A stretch of DNA of 64,000 nucleotides from assembly GCF_964199755.1 (NCBI RefSeq), contig NC_133906.1, positions 16,589,378-16,653,377 on the forward strand. Direction: 5' to 3'. Source of the DNA: Larus michahellis (Eukaryota; Chordata; Aves; Charadriiformes; Laridae). Shown here piece by piece: positions 28,601 through 43,600 of this stretch. Under the pieces are notes generated by a model that was not told the origin of the DNA, searched no databases, and saw nothing but the letters and a program-made list of their open reading frames with translations. The translations under genes and the position numbers were made by a program. Positions within the stretch are counted from its first letter, which is position 1, and the number at the start of each line of letters is the position of its first letter.

Positions 28601-31600
28601 ACTACTGCATCTGTGTTGCCTTGAAATCTCGCTCTAAAAATTAGGATCCAATGCATAAAGCAGGATTGAATTTGTCAGGGCAATTCTCACCCCAGCGAAG
28701 ATAGAAGAGAGTATTCACTCCCACACGGGCTCAGTGCTCTCCTTCATGGAGCCAGGACGGACTGAAATTCCCCTTTACACCCCAGTAATTCCCTACCTAG
28801 ACGATGACTGGAACTGACTAGACAGGCTTGGCCCCTTGCACACACATCCTTCCTTACTTCAAAAAAATAACCGAACAACACTTCGTGCAGCGGAATGACA
28901 ATCAGCTACAAAAACACTTGCTTAGAAAAACAGTCTCGCTTCCTGAACACCATACCAGGCCTATAAAAGCAAAGAGAGCCAGGTTTCTATTAGAAAAGAA
29001 ACAACAAAAATACTGTAAAAAGGCTCGTTGTTACGAAGTGGAGGGCACCGCTCAGCATTTGAGCACACTTGGGAACGCTCATTCCCGCGCTCCCATGTTA
29101 CCTTTGCAGCTCATCTTTTTCTCATTTCAATTCTGCTCACCAACAAGAACTTGCCTTTTCATTTTTTCACATGTTTTGGTAGCTTGGCTGCATCTCTTCA
29201 GTTAGTAACATTTAGCAATCTTTTTTTTCTTGTAGTTCCTACAATGAAATTACCTGGCACCTATTCCAAGAAACTGCTTCTTCCAGCTGTTGAGGAAGTC
29301 TGAAAAACCGTGTCAAACTGCAGAGAACCCCTTTAAAACATACCCTCACCCTGCTAGAAAATTAGAACTCGTGATCAGCCTCATTTCTTAGCTCCTATGA
29401 ACTAATTTACCTCCAGCCTAAGAAGTTATTCACAGGGCAGTTATTTAAATAAATCCCGTAGAAAAAGGACCTGCTTTATTAGATTGGGAAAAAATATCCA
29501 AACCTTAGTATTCACCAAACTTGTGGTTTTTGATCCTACTGTCTGAGAGATGGGAGGCAAAATATAGACAGGGCTTTTTAACTCTTTGTAGTCCCTAGGC
29601 CATCACAAGGCAGGCTTTGCTTAGGTTTTACTAAAAAAAGGTAGCATTACGTTTGCTCAGAAATGTGACTTTGTCACAGCCCCTCTGGGCAGGTCTCTGC
29701 TGCCAGCGCAGTGCAGGACGGCGATGCTCTCCAGCCTGCTCCAGCTGCCACCGCGCTGTTCACACCCAGGTGCAGCCGCGCTCGAGCACCGAAACGCTCC
29801 CGTGGGAAAACACGCAGAGCACACGTCGGCACTTCAAGCCAGCTCCATTCAAGGCAGACTGACTGGGACACCAGATGGTCCCCCGAGCTCTGCACGTCCC
29901 ACGTGCCGAGTGGGTGCTTCTGGGCCACCTAACGACCAGCAGCATGGAAGGAAAGGATACGTTCCGGAAAGCATGCGGATAGAGTCTTCACGTTTCCCAC
30001 AGGAAGAGGAACCAGCCTACGAGTGCGTAAATGTCACTTTTCCTCCAGTGATGGAAGATCCCAGAGGTCCAAGGAACTCCTCCCCCCAACATTACGTATT
30101 ACTGAAGTCAAGTTGTATCTCAGCTCCTTATGATCTTGACTGTAGACTGTTAATTAAGCATGGGCTATACAGCAGACTGCTGGCCCAAGCAACCCATAGC
30201 TGGCTTTGAGCCTCAGCTGCTTTGCTGTAATGGCACCTTGAAGGTCTCCTCACTGCTGGTCCCCAGCAACCCGGCTTGGACAGCCTCACCGTAGGGCACC
30301 CACTTCTACCCATGTGACAACTGCCAGGATGAGAGCCTGCCAGAAGATCAAGTTTGTAAAATTGTGGGGCAGAAGGGGCAAGAAAAAGCACCCACAGACT
30401 TAGATCATGAAGGACGGCAAAAAGCTGACGCATCTCAGAGTTTTGTCCAAGTTCCTGCAGGAAGAGTGACATGCTATGGGACAGAAAGAACCTGTGCCCT
30501 CCCCGAGGGACTGGAACACACAAGCACATCCCATCCACAGCAAGAACCTCATTTCAAGCAGAACCAGGCTAATTTTGCCACCTTAATTAGGTCAACATAA
30601 AGCACGCAGCAGCATTGCTTCTCTCTCTCCAGCATCATGGACCCAGACTTGTTACCCTGCCCAGCATCCCAGTCACAGAGAGGAAGACACCAAACTCAAC
30701 CGGCCACTTGCGCGCAAAAATGGAGACCAACCGAAAAGCCCATCCACACACAAGCTCCCAGCATCCCTTCCAGAAATCAGTGGCTAAGTGCACAGCCATT
30801 TTCTTACCACAAATACAAGTAGAGTCAAAGAAAAAAGCTTTACCAGCAGCCACAGCCATGTGACACGGCGAAACGCTCTCTCCCTGAGCATCCTGCTTTA
30901 TCTGTAGGCTGCCTTTCAATTACGCTTTCCACTTCTAGAAAAATATTTACCACAAAGTACCTCAAGACGGAGCACGCACGCACACACACAAAAAAAGGAA
31001 GAATGCCCTCATTTGAGCAATATATTCCACTCAAAGCTCTGCCAAACAACTCAAACTACCCAGAAGAATTGAAAAACTAACAGCCAGATTCCTCGGCCAT
31101 GACCTTAAAACAGCATTCGACTCACTGCTTGTTTGAGTCTATTCTGACCTTCGACAGACTGACCCACAAGTCAGCACAGCTTCTTGGAAGGCAAATGCCT
31201 ACTCTCGTTATAAGAGCTCAACACAAAAGCTAAATGCAACACGACTTAAGCACGGGGAAGGCAGCAAAGTGCCTGAAGACTAAACAGAGGCTGGAAGTAG
31301 CTCTTTTCAAGCCCAACCTTTTACTTTCTGCAGCCTGAAGAGATCACTCGCCCTCAAAGGACCTGTGCCTTTGAGTTTCAAGCTTTTTACTTGGGTCTCC
31401 ACGGGAGCTGCGGGACCAGACCTACCTGCACGTTCTCTTCCGTCACTTCAATCTCGGCAGTGTAGATGTAATCAATCAGCTTCCTCAGCGTCTGCCCATC
31501 AACGTCTTTTATCTCAATCTTCTTGGCTTTACTTTCAGACATGTCTCCTGAAATTCATTTCAAAAGGACAGTTAGTTTGCTTTGCAGAACCTCCTTGCTC

Positions 31601-34600
31601 CCCATACATCCAGTATATCCTCCTGGTATCTGTGTGTGCCCTGGCATTACCTCCGACCATCAAAGGACAAGCAGTGAGATTCCCACAAGCCTCCTAATCC
31701 CACCTAAAAAACACTTCAACATTTGAAGACATCAGTGCAAAAAAAAAAAAAAAGAAAAAAAACACACAACCCCCACCCCCAAAACAATACAATCTTCAAC
31801 CATGTCTCATCACAGGGACAGACTCAAAGAGACTGTGGACAAGTCTAAGGAGGGCTTTTTTATTTTTTATAATATATATAAAAATATATTTTTTCATATA
31901 TATAAATATATATATAAATTTTTTTATATATATATATAGGTAGATGAGTAAGTTGCAATAGCTGAGTTAGGGTGCTTTATGGAATACCCCACAATAAAAG
32001 CAAGGCAGCATTACCCTCTTTCGTTCCGAAGAACCTGTAACCTGCTGAGGAAAACAAGCCCCCGAGCCAGCAGTGACACCCAGCGCGCCGCAGGCTTCTC
32101 TCCTAAATTACCCTGCCGTAACCTGTCCACACAGCTACGCCTTACGCAACGCATCCGTGCGGAAAGACGTATTTCTCATCTCTCGCCTTCCCAACCTCGC
32201 ACCTCAGAGGCGAGGCAGCCTTTGGATCTAAACCGTATCCTTTCTCCAAATACATAACTTTGGGAAAAAAAAACACAACAACAACAAAAAAACCCCCCAC
32301 AAACCAAACATGCAGAACTAGAGCAATAATTTTCCCCATGGACACAGAAGTCAAACCCCTATCTGTGGAAGAGCCTATACGTGAACCGGTGCTTTACGTG
32401 CACCTTCCCCAGCACTGCTGTGGCCAACGCTGTGCAGGCACCCTACGCACGTACCCCGAGAGTAAAAGCAGCACGTCACAGGAACAAACGCATGATGTGA
32501 GGAGGAGGAGAAAGGGCTCCCCGGGGCCCTTCCAGCATCCACGCACACGGTGACCTCACCTAGGTTTTAATCACCGAGATCTTGAGGAACCACAGAAAAG
32601 AAAGAACAAACTCGCAAGCAGAAAGAAAACGATAAGTGCAAAAAAACCAAAGCTAAACAAAGGAGAGCGTGAAGAAATGTCAAATCTTAAACCTGGGCAT
32701 GAATAATCACTACTCTAAGAAATCTGGTGACTCAGTACTGCTGTGGGATTAAGAGGAAAAATAGTTCCTGCAGCCTATGGGAGAAGTAATTACAGCCCAC
32801 ATCTCAGTACAGCGTGCGACAAGACGTGGCCGGGCACATCAAGTGCACAGCGCAGCCAGGTGCTAAAGGGGGTCCAAGCTTGAGCAAAACCTGGATCCTG
32901 GAAATTGAACTTTGCTGGCTTCACTTATGCCAATAAGGAGGTAAATAACAGGAGTGAGGTCAGACCATAGGTATTAGAAGAGCCAAAAACATCCCAAGGG
33001 AAAAGTAAACTCAAATAATATTTGCCCCAAATTCAATTTTTAAAATTAAATAATAAAACATTATTCAGAGAAGCCCATGAATACAAATGTACAAATACAA
33101 AGGGATAAATGACCTACATTTGGGAGGCCTTCAAAGCAGGTAGGACTTTTTAATTGACAAAATAAATGTTGTCGTCATGACACACTTCCTCCCACCCCCC
33201 CAAAAAAAAACCACACCTCCAGAGATGAGAGTGGGCTTTTCAGAACAGGCCGTCCCCGTCAGCCTATGCGGAGCTGGAGGTGCCTGTAGGGAGCACCCAG
33301 CCAAACTGCACGGGCACAGCGGGGGATAAAGGGAGCAGCCGGAGCCCCGGAGCGCTTGCCAGGACCCATGGGCCAGGGGGGCAGCTCGGAGGCACGCACC
33401 CAGAGATCAATGCAGAAATAGCTTGGAGGGACCGATCCAATAGCATCATCTGTCTTTGTGGCGTTCATGTGACACAGGGAACAAAAATAAAGGCTGTGTG
33501 GGCTTCCACACCCACCAGCAAGCTGCCAGCCCTGCACACTGACGGCCTCCCCTGGCTCCGTGCCAGCATCGTGCTGTGTACCGTGAGACCAGGGAGTCTC
33601 CCGGGCTGTGCCCCACCGTCGGATGGGATCTCACCCCTCCAGCCACGCTGGTGGGATCGAGTGCCTGCCGCTCGCCAGGGAGTGCTGCTCCGGACACATC
33701 TCTAACACTTGGGAGTGAAGAAGAAGATGAAGACGGCACAAGCAAAGCACAGCAGGGGCTGGAGCAGGCAACGAGCCGCCCCCTACTCCAAGCACAGATC
33801 CAGAGCAAACACAGGCTCTAAAGCACGGCCACAGGCAGCTGAATGATGCATCAATTAAGGCATCTCACCTCACATCCCTTCAGAAAAAAAAAAAAACCCC
33901 ACACCTTAAAGACCACAGAACCCAACCCCTAGGATGTTTTTCATAGCTCAGATTCGAGCCTTGCCCGATACCTTAGTTACAGAATAATTCAAAGCACCTG
34001 CACCATCTCTCATACACAAGGGGTGTGCAGAGAAAGGGCTGCAGGGATCCCGACCCCGCACCGCTGCGGCCGGGCAGACACCAGGGACAGGCCAGGAAAG
34101 AGCAAAGGCAGGTAAAACAGGCAGAGCGGCTCCAAGCAGACCCTCCGTAGGGGCCAGACTTTGCAGACACCAGCCCCTCTTGAAGGCAAGCCCTTCATGC
34201 ATCACACTCAACACCTAGCGGTGCTTTCTCCATCCCCCTCTGCTCACGGGGGCAGGGGCAGAGCAGAGCTCTCCTGCCCTGTCACAAGATAAGCTACAGT
34301 CGAAGCTGCAGGAGCCCACGGTGCCTTGTTTACCCAGCACCGCAGCTGGCCCTGCCTCCAGAGAGGCTTCCAGTGCCCAGCTACAGCTTCTGCTGTCTCC
34401 CAAGTCGGAGATGTGCTGCAGGAAAATACAAGAGCATTGGATAACAAAACCACCACCTCTCGCTGTGAAGTGGCACACGAGACCTGCAAGGGAGGTTTCC
34501 GCGCTGCCGCTTCCTCCTTCAGCACTTCCGAGGTTCCCCAGGGACCGCACGGGAGCAGTCCTAGCAGCATCGCTGCGTCACTGTTGTCTTTTCTGAAATG

Positions 34601-37600
34601 ATTGTGTTTTCTTCTAAATGGATGGAAGTTACTGTCCCAAATCATCCCCACAGAATGGAGACAACGAGGACTGGCCACCATCCAAAATGCTCTAGAAAGC
34701 CAGTACGGGAAGGGACACTCAGGAATTTCTGGGTCTCATCTCTCCTTCAGCAGTGGAAGATACAAACGGAAGATGTGTCTGTTCATTTTTGGACTTCCCA
34801 AGGCTATTTCAAAGAGGAATGCCTAACCAGAGGACACTAGATGGTTTCAGAGAGATCACAAGGTCATTCACGAGAAAAAGACAGGCTTAACCAACAGGGA
34901 CGGGCAGAGCACACATCAGGCACAGGTGATGAGCTGCGGGTCTGTCTGGTTCCCGCTGTTGGCAGTTTTACATCCATCGGTCACTACCAGGCGGCTGCCG
35001 GCACTGCCGGGGGACCCCTCCGGCTCCCTGCGGCCCAGAAAGTGGCTCCTCTGGCTGGGACTCAGCGTGCACAAGCATCTCCTGCCTGGTCCAGCCACTG
35101 GGCTGCATCGCTGATGTGCAACGCCAAAAAAATCCCAAACCACAACAACCAGCCAACGTCCAAGCTGTGATTTTGAAACCTCCCCCTCCAGAGAGCGAAG
35201 AACCACACAGCTGGAAGGAGATCCCACACTCCGTCTTTGCAAGGGGGAGATCCAGACCTTCGAAATTTGGGACTAGCTGGAACGAAAGCGAAGGGAGAAC
35301 CGGTCTTTGCCTGACCGCTGCCCCCAGGGACGTGTCAGGGGGAGGGGACCGGCGGCCGCCGAGGCTGTCACCCAGCCCGGGGAGCTGCCGAGCCGGCCAC
35401 ATGACGGCGGTTAGCTGATTACTGTTTAACTGGCAGCGTGAGGGATTACACGGCCCGGAGAATTCCTCCATGGAAACACGAGCGGCCCCGCGCCACCGCC
35501 TTCCCGCTTGGGTGACCTCTAAGGATCAGAGGGGTTTTTCCAATAGTTTTTCTTTTTTGAACTTCTCGTCAGGAACGAGCATCGCAAGCACTCCCAGACC
35601 CTTCCCGAGGTGCAAACAGTTGCCTCTGAGCAAGGTTTGCTCCTCTGCCTCGCCACCACGGCCCATATCCACTCTACCGGGCAGTGCCAGCGCCCAAGGA
35701 AACATAAATGCTCTCCAAATCAGCTCACCACACTGATAAAGCCACCATGGTGAACCTCACATCTCCTCTCACGTTCTGACATCTATTTACACCTGAGTTT
35801 CCCCCCCCCGCCACAATACAGAAGGGAAAAAAGCTTCCCAAATGACAAGCTTTTTCCTGAGAAATTCTACGTCCTGCTTCTAGTAAAGCAAATAAAACAA
35901 AGTCTAATCTCAAGGCTTTTAAAAGGAAGAAGCAACCCACAGGCAAAGGAGCATGAAACAGGGGCAAAACCCCCAAACCTCATTTATGCTGAAGCGGAGG
36001 GATGGTAACAACTGTTCCCTGGAGCGTAAAATCAATTTCTTTGTATTTGGTTAAGTCTGTTCCTGTCCTGGAAAGGAGGGCAAGGAAAATGAAGGAAGCT
36101 AAGCAGCACCTGACCAGACTAATTTTACTAGAATAACTTAAATAAGCTGGTCACTCCCCTGCTTTGCAATTGGCACGGCTTTTCTTGCTGTCCCACCTGG
36201 GCACAGCCTCCAAAGGGCCCACGCTACAGGGACAGAAGATCAGAGCAAGAATTAGTTTTGTCCTTTTCTTCCCCTCACACTGAGGTTGCATTGGCCATTA
36301 CTAAAATATACCAGACTGCAGCAACGCACCCTGCAAAAAGACAGGGCTGCTAAAACACACTGGGATCAAGAGAACAACGGTGTTATTTCAGGCAGCAGCA
36401 AAACGTGCCATGGGAGATTAAACACCCGCCACTGCAAATCAGCATCGGCAGGGCTGAGCCTTGAAACTACAACTTCTGTGCCAGCAACTTCTTTGATGTG
36501 CACCATGAACATTTAGGGCACTGCACACGTGCTTGATGTTAATGATGTGTTTGCATGACCCAAGGTCTTGTTAAGGGGGTGGGGGGGTGGGGAAAACCCA
36601 AACCAAAAAGCAGTGAGCCAAACCTCACAGTAACCTTCTCCTGTGACTCATATGCTACCCGCTCCCCCCATATCCATATAATCACCCCATACCACATACT
36701 GTGCCTCAAGGAATTAGCCAAGGATGACCCATCAGGAGTAGCAAACTGCAGATCTAACTGTACTTCTCTCAAGGAAACCCCTTCCCCGCAGGCCCTGTGC
36801 TGCAGCTCCTGCCGGAGACACAACCAGAAACCCCTGGGGTTTGCAACGGCCCGTTGAACGCGAGTGCAGTGTCCGGTGTCGAGAAGAGTACCTGTAAACA
36901 TCGCACAAAAATAAGGGCTGCAGGCCGCAAGGACCACGCGGTGGGCTTCCATCTCCACAGTTTCGGCCACAATCACCACATCACAGAGGAGCCGCTTGCT
37001 GGAAAAACACCAGAAAAGACAAAGATCATTTCAGAACTCCTGGTCAGGCAAAAAGCCACATCAGTATAGCCTGAAAAAGTAAGCAGAAGACCCACCACTA
37101 CAGACAAGGCACCTGAGTTTCTGGCAGATCCCAGTGGAAGTTCCTCTAATCCTTCAGCTACCAGCTCCTATCACAGTGCATGCCTACAAAGCAAAGCCTG
37201 AATCCTCCCGATGATGCAGCCCTGCCTGTGCTTCTGCTCTTCCCAGAAGGAAAAAAAAAAAAACCTGGAAGCCAAACTAGGCATACGTGCTGCCCGAAGA
37301 ACGGATGGGTATGGGGCTCCTTCCACCTCTCAAGTAAGAAGGGCTTGGAGAAGGCACAGAAGAGCTTAAGAATTTGGGCACCGCTTGCAGCCAAGCTCTA
37401 GTAGATCTGTAAAACAGCAGCTGTGGCAAGGGAACACCAGCAGTGCTTTCGTCTTTCCACAAGGGAAAGGCAGAGTGGAAAAATGAAGTTATTTCTGTAC
37501 TTCCTTCCATGTTTGGCCCTACAGAATGTAACCACCAAAACATCTCCTGGCACTGACCAGCGCAGAGCCTGCCCCAGCCATCTCCCAGTCAAGAGATGTC

Positions 37601-40600
37601 AATCACTGGCGTTTATCCATGGGCCTGAGGACTTTGTTTACCAGATGAATTAGTCGGGGATTGAGAGTCACTGGGGTAAAACACAGGGTTCCAAACAGAA
37701 ACCAAAAAACTTCTGAAAAACCAAAAAACTCCCCCACAGACTCATTGTACAGCTTTGGAAAAGTCACTTCATTAACTAGTGACCTTTTCTACCAGCCTCA
37801 CGTATGTCCTTTGAGGATTCATTAGTTAATGTTTGCACAGAGCTTCGGAGATGCAGACAGCTAGAAGTGCTCAGCCTCCCAATAAGTTGGTTTAAGATGT
37901 TTGAGCATACAAATGCAAAATAAGGGTGTTCTTTTCAAATGTCAAGCCGGAAAAAGGATCAGGGTCTGTAAATCTAGATGTCGCCTTCTCTTCAGAAATG
38001 CTTATCACCATGCTGCACTTTGTCTTTAGGAAACTGCATGTCAAATAAACACGCACAGAGCTTCGAATGGACTAGGTATGTCTCCTCTTCTCCAGGTGTT
38101 GGAATACATGAACAAACTGGCTGTGAAATGGAGCGTTAGAGCGGGAAAACAGGAAGAAAGTAGGAACTGCTAGTCTGTGCTCCACGTTCACCCCAGTTTG
38201 GAAGGGGTGATGGCAATAAGGGGAGCTCTTTAACAGCCTCTTGATGGAGGCTTCCTCATTTCCTTCAGCTTCTGTAAAAGGTGCTCTGTTCAATTCCTCT
38301 TTGGACCATAGTTATCTGAAGTACCACACTCATGAAATTAATTTCATCTACCTTTGCAAGCTAAAAATTTCAAGCGAGCAATGTACAGCAAATAGGTTAA
38401 AGGCTCAACAAGGTTTTTCTAGACCCCCTGTATGAGATTTCTGTATGCATTTGAACGGAGGCACCATTATTCAAGGTAGCTGTTAACACCGATTGTTGAC
38501 AGCTTAACGGATGGCAAGCTCCATGCCCATACAATAGATGCGAGAACTGCACATTCCAGGACAACAGCAGGAGCCGGCAAAAAGAAGTGCCCAGGAGAAG
38601 AAAACATCAAAAAGGTGCTTAAGGGCAGCTTTCAGTCTTCTATGTTCTATCACTTCAGTATTGCAGAAGCTCTAGCTAACTACAGGCAATAAGAAACATT
38701 GTCAGTCTCCAGCTATTCCCACTATGCTTCAATTAACAAAGGAATAATAGCAGCACAATAGATTTCTGAATATAGCTGCACAAACCTCTATTTTCAGATC
38801 CTTTGCTTTCAGTACAAAGAAAGGACTAGAGGGATGCCAATTAAAAAAAAAAAAAAAAACCAAAAACTTACTCGGCTTCATGTAATTGTTACAAGGGAAG
38901 GATATTTCCATTTTCTGTTCCTATGCAACTGAGAATCGCTGTCAGACATCTGCAGAAGGAGACATTTCTAATCCTTCTCCACACTGGAGAAGATGTATAT
39001 TGGGAAACTACTTAATCCACAGAAGAGAAGTGGCTGTTACAGCGTCTTTTGAGTACTTTGCAGGAAGAGTAAAGGGTGGTATCTGCCTTCATCATACCAT
39101 CTCCATAGCGAGGGAGTACATTCACCTGTACGACACGTGTACTTTCCACAGAAATGATTTTTAAAATTGGGTTTTTAAGTCTCTATATGAATGGTAAAAG
39201 ACTCAAATGAACTAGTAGGAGAAACGCTCGCTGAACTTCTGTCTCGTTCGTGGAACGACAACAACCAAGAAACAACTTGGGTTTAACCACTGCCATCACG
39301 TTGCTGATGTGATGACAGCGGCTCTCGAAGACCATGTTTGCTGATGGCTTTTTCAGCCTCCATTCTCCCCATACCCACGCAGCTGTGGAGAGACCAAGGT
39401 GTTCTTTTTTTAACCAATACCAAGAATTTTAAATTTGCAAATAGAGAGCCGACATTCCTCCCGAGCTCTTGCTTTTTTTTCACCCCCTACTTTGGAGTGC
39501 TAAGCCCAGACTGAGCGACGCTGCTAGTTAAAGAGCATAAGAACAGTACATTAATAATCTTTGGTCTGTAATTACGTGTAGGTGTCTTAATGTCTGTAAC
39601 GTTCTATTATTGGTTTTCAGACCATTAGCTCAGTTAAGAACATAGTTTACAGCTGGATTTGCTGTAAGTAATGGGAAAGACTAAGTGAATTATCATCTAT
39701 AAGTGAAGGCTATTGCTCAGATAACGTTTCTGAGCCATAGCTGGCTTCCTTCTGCTGGGAAGACAGAGGGGTCTAAGACTGGGAAGAGCAACTCACCACA
39801 AAAGGGCTATATTTTACTTCTCTCTTCCTACTTGTTTATTAATACCCTACACGCAACCATGACCTGTGACAAAGATGGCACTTTTTTTTTTTCCCCTAAG
39901 TCTCCTAGAAGCCTCTCTGTTCCAACCAGCACATTTCTGCTAAACCAGAGAGGGTGCCCGTTAAGTCAAAAAAGTGTACCTCCGTAATTCATTCATGACC
40001 TTGAATGCCTTTCTCATGTGAGAGGGGTTGACTGTCACTGTGCGCTGGTCCTTTTCATCTTCAGCTGCCTCAGAGGATCGGGAACTCTGCTTAATGCTAA
40101 AAACAGGGACAAAAAAAAAAACAAGTAGAAAGTTTGATTCAATGACACTTTAAAAAAAAAAAATACCATAAAACCACAGCACAGGACATTATGCAGGGAG
40201 TCACTTGCACGTTTGTTAGTCGGCTCAGGTTCACCATATGAAGAGCATCACAAAATGCAGCTACTTCTGCATGGGTGTTGAAAGCCAACCCAGCCCACAT
40301 TTCAGTCAGCGGGGAAGAAAAGGAAAAAGTGCCAAACACTTGAGGACAAAGCCCAGCCTTACAGGCTTCAGGCCAGGAAAGCAGTATAAGTTGAAATTCA
40401 AGCCAGAACGTAATTGCCTCACTGAATAGAAATAGACTTCAGCACTGGGAACTACAAGAGCACCATGGATACTTTAGCATCCATACAGAGAAAGAGACGT
40501 TTAGTTTTCAATGTCCCATCTGAAAAACGCAAGCGTACAATACATGACTTGTACCTTTTTCCATAGAGGAGTAGAAAAGGAGCAGAGCAAGTAGAAAAGG

Positions 40601-43600
40601 ACTATTAAATCTCCCTGCACAGCTTCCAAAGCATTAGTTTTACAGAGGCCACTTCCCACTTAGAAATAGGTCTATTAAGCGCCACTGAAACATATAGAAA
40701 GAATTATTAAACCAGACTTTCCCACCAGAACCACCAGCTATATAGGTAACGTCAAACCAGATGCACCCGGTTCTGTGCTGTGTCTAACCAGGCCAACAGG
40801 TGCCTAAGGCACATCCGCGTCCTCATTACTTTGTTTGGAGCATTGGCTCTTTACGCAGAATTGACATCAGGTCAATACCTCTACCTCCCTGCTCTGAAAG
40901 GGTGGGAAATCACTCACAGCAAAAGGTTTCCACCTATGAAAAAAGCAGCACTGAGAGGCAGGTCCCCGTCCTGCTCACACCCACAGCTCGTCCCTCAGAC
41001 CCACCAGCAGGCAAAGGCAAACAAGTCGAGCAAGGCTGTCCGTGGTGAAAGCCAACCCCAAGCGAATGGCAAACCTCGGGAGGTAACCCCATCATCCATC
41101 CAATCTCAGACCTTCTCAGAGTTTGCCTTCCAAAGGACGATCTCCCTCAGCTTCATGTCTGCCCCCTCCTCCCTGCCACTACTCTTAGTTCGGCTTGTAT
41201 CGCAGTCAAAAAGGCTGAATTGTGTTAAACCAATAACCTGGGCAGCTCAGCGTCCTCACCCTAATGGTGACCAGAAGATGATGTCTGAAGATGGGTACAA
41301 AGCCGGGGAAGCAAGGAGAGATCCTTCCCCAGAACAGCCCGGCAGCCTCTGCTAAGGTGTGTGTGCATGCATATATATCTATACACACGTATACACACGC
41401 ACAGTGACTCTTCCTTTGAAAAACACAATTATTCACAACTTGACAGTGTGAAGCCTTTGCTGAACTTTACACCCTCCCCATTGCCTGCTGCTGAGCGGTG
41501 GCTGTCACCAGCACCGTGTCCCTTGAGACCCTCGTGAAACTTTTTGCCCCCCCAGCGGTCCTCGTTGGGTTGCACTGTCCTTCTAGAAACAAGACACTGA
41601 ACAGCAGCCAAGCTGCACGCAGCTCGAATACATGCCTGCACACCGAGCGGCCGCCAGCTTTGGGCCCGAGACAAAGGTTAATGCCAAAAACCAGCCAAGG
41701 CCAACGCCTTCGCTTTGCTGAGCAAGTGAAATATTTTCAGTCATAGGCGAAGCCGCAAAGCTGAGCACAACATCCCTCAGCACACGTCCCGCATGAGGGA
41801 GACGACTTCCCAGGCTGTACTGCAGTCGTCACCCGATCAGCTTAGTGCGGCTGGGTTAAAAGAAAAAAAAAAAAAATCAGAAAGGAGAGTACCTCTTGTT
41901 AAATGTTCAGTGTTCAAGGGACTGGTACCAGGCGATGACACAGCCAGCTTTTCTGTCCCCAAAGAAAGCTGGACTCGTTCTGTGCCACGTGTAGCGTTCA
42001 TGGGCATGGGGCAGCGGCAGCACTCGGCTCTTCCCCACGTCCGCACGCCCCAGCGAGGGAGTCTCCTTGCTCCAGGGACATGGCCAAATTCAGCTAAGCC
42101 TCAGTGTTTTATCTATCAAAAGCCATGGTTGATATCTCAGCCCAAGGGAAGTTTGACCACAGCTCTAAACACCCCAGCGTAAACCCTTGGTTTTCAAAAC
42201 AGCTAAACCTGCCCTTGCGGCACGCCGGAGCCAAGGAGTGAAAAAACGAGGCTCTGGAACTGCAAGTGACTTCACCGAACTTTCAGTCTCCAAAGCCAAA
42301 ATGCGTACAGGAAGCAAACAAAACAAACAAAAAAGAAAAAGAAAAAAAAAAGAAAAAGAAAAGAAAAAGAAAAGAAAAAGAAAGTGAAACCGAAAGGCCG
42401 CGGCAGGGACAGCTGTACCCATCACTGCCAGCTGGACCGCTGCGGGATGCTGCTTCGGTCATCGTCATGACAGACCTCGCGGGGTCCAAAATCAAGTGAC
42501 GGACAAAAAAGTCGTGAGGTTTCTTTAATAAGAAAATGCACGCTGCTGAGATTTGTTTATTAGCACTCCAGTGCGGGAGACCAGATTGATTATTTTCAAA
42601 CTTTTCCATTGGCAAGAGATACAGTTCAAAGGACATGGCAAGTTTCATTGAACACCAAAGTAAATGTCAGATCAACAAGCCTTCATAAAGCCTCAACTCC
42701 ACCAACATTTGTCTGTGTATTTTAAAAGAAAAAACCTTGCTTCAGAATTTCTGAAAAAGATCAATCAGTTCTTCCTAAAGAGCACAAAAAGTAATTTTTT
42801 AAAAAGCATCCTAAAAAGCACCCTCAGCTTGATTAGCAGGGGTGGATTTCACATTTTGCCAAAGGCCCACCATAAGAAAATACTGCAGATTGGTTAAAAA
42901 CTTGCTTCAAAAAAATCAAGATATGCTATTTAAAGTTTTTCCAAATGACTCACATAAAAAACACATTTGAAAAATTAATGGCCAAGAGCCTTTAACTCAT
43001 CTTTGAGACTGACTCAGCCGCCACAGAACTGTGTTCCAGTAATGGACGGAGGATGATTTTATCTGGGAGAAGGATTTCACACCCCCGTGCACGCACTCTC
43101 AGACAACACTGACACATTTCCAATGTAAAAATGCAAGAACCCAAACCCTCCGAGCAAACGCAACCTGCCACAAAGCAAAGGCTACCCCTGAGAAGACCAA
43201 AACAGTGCATTGCATAGCCCTTTTCTGATGTTTTTTTCCCCACAACACTAAGAATTATTACACTTATTACACTGTTATTATATTAATGAGGCAAAGCAAA
43301 GGAGGAACAGGGTTCTCTGATCAAAGGCGCTGGCTGAGACCACTGGGATGTGCCGGAGCTTCTGCACCCCGTGACCACAGAGACTTTCCCCCCAGCACCT
43401 TCACGTTTGCCTTGCTGATGTCCTACCACACCAGCGGGACTCGCAAGCCGGCTGCCAGGAGCAATTTGTTCTGTTCCTGGGCTATCTGAGGGCATGCACC
43501 GAGCAAATGGACAAATGATTTAATTTCCCTGGGCCAGATGAACATCCTCGTTAGGGACACAGCAGGATTCTCCTAAAATAAGCAAAGAGGCTCTTACTTT

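Larger units (their letters stand above)
31548..36891 (-). other. KLHL3 intron 3
   Basis: About 5.3 kb. It holds A-rich and AT-rich simple repeats next to exon 4 (31739-31938), a G-rich tract (36575-36592), and otherwise moderately GC-rich unique sequence. Open frames up to 167 codons around 33.3-35.5 kb follow the base composition and match no known protein. Confidence 0.7.

Noticed and set aside
37741-37790. MIR-like GGAAAAGTCACTTCATTAA in intron 2
   Set aside because: Only one short box matches; the remaining MIR landmarks are missing.
40780-41355. 191-codon plus-strand open frame in KLHL3 intron 1
   Set aside because: It begins with GTG, not ATG, lies inside an intron antisense to the gene and matches no family I know.
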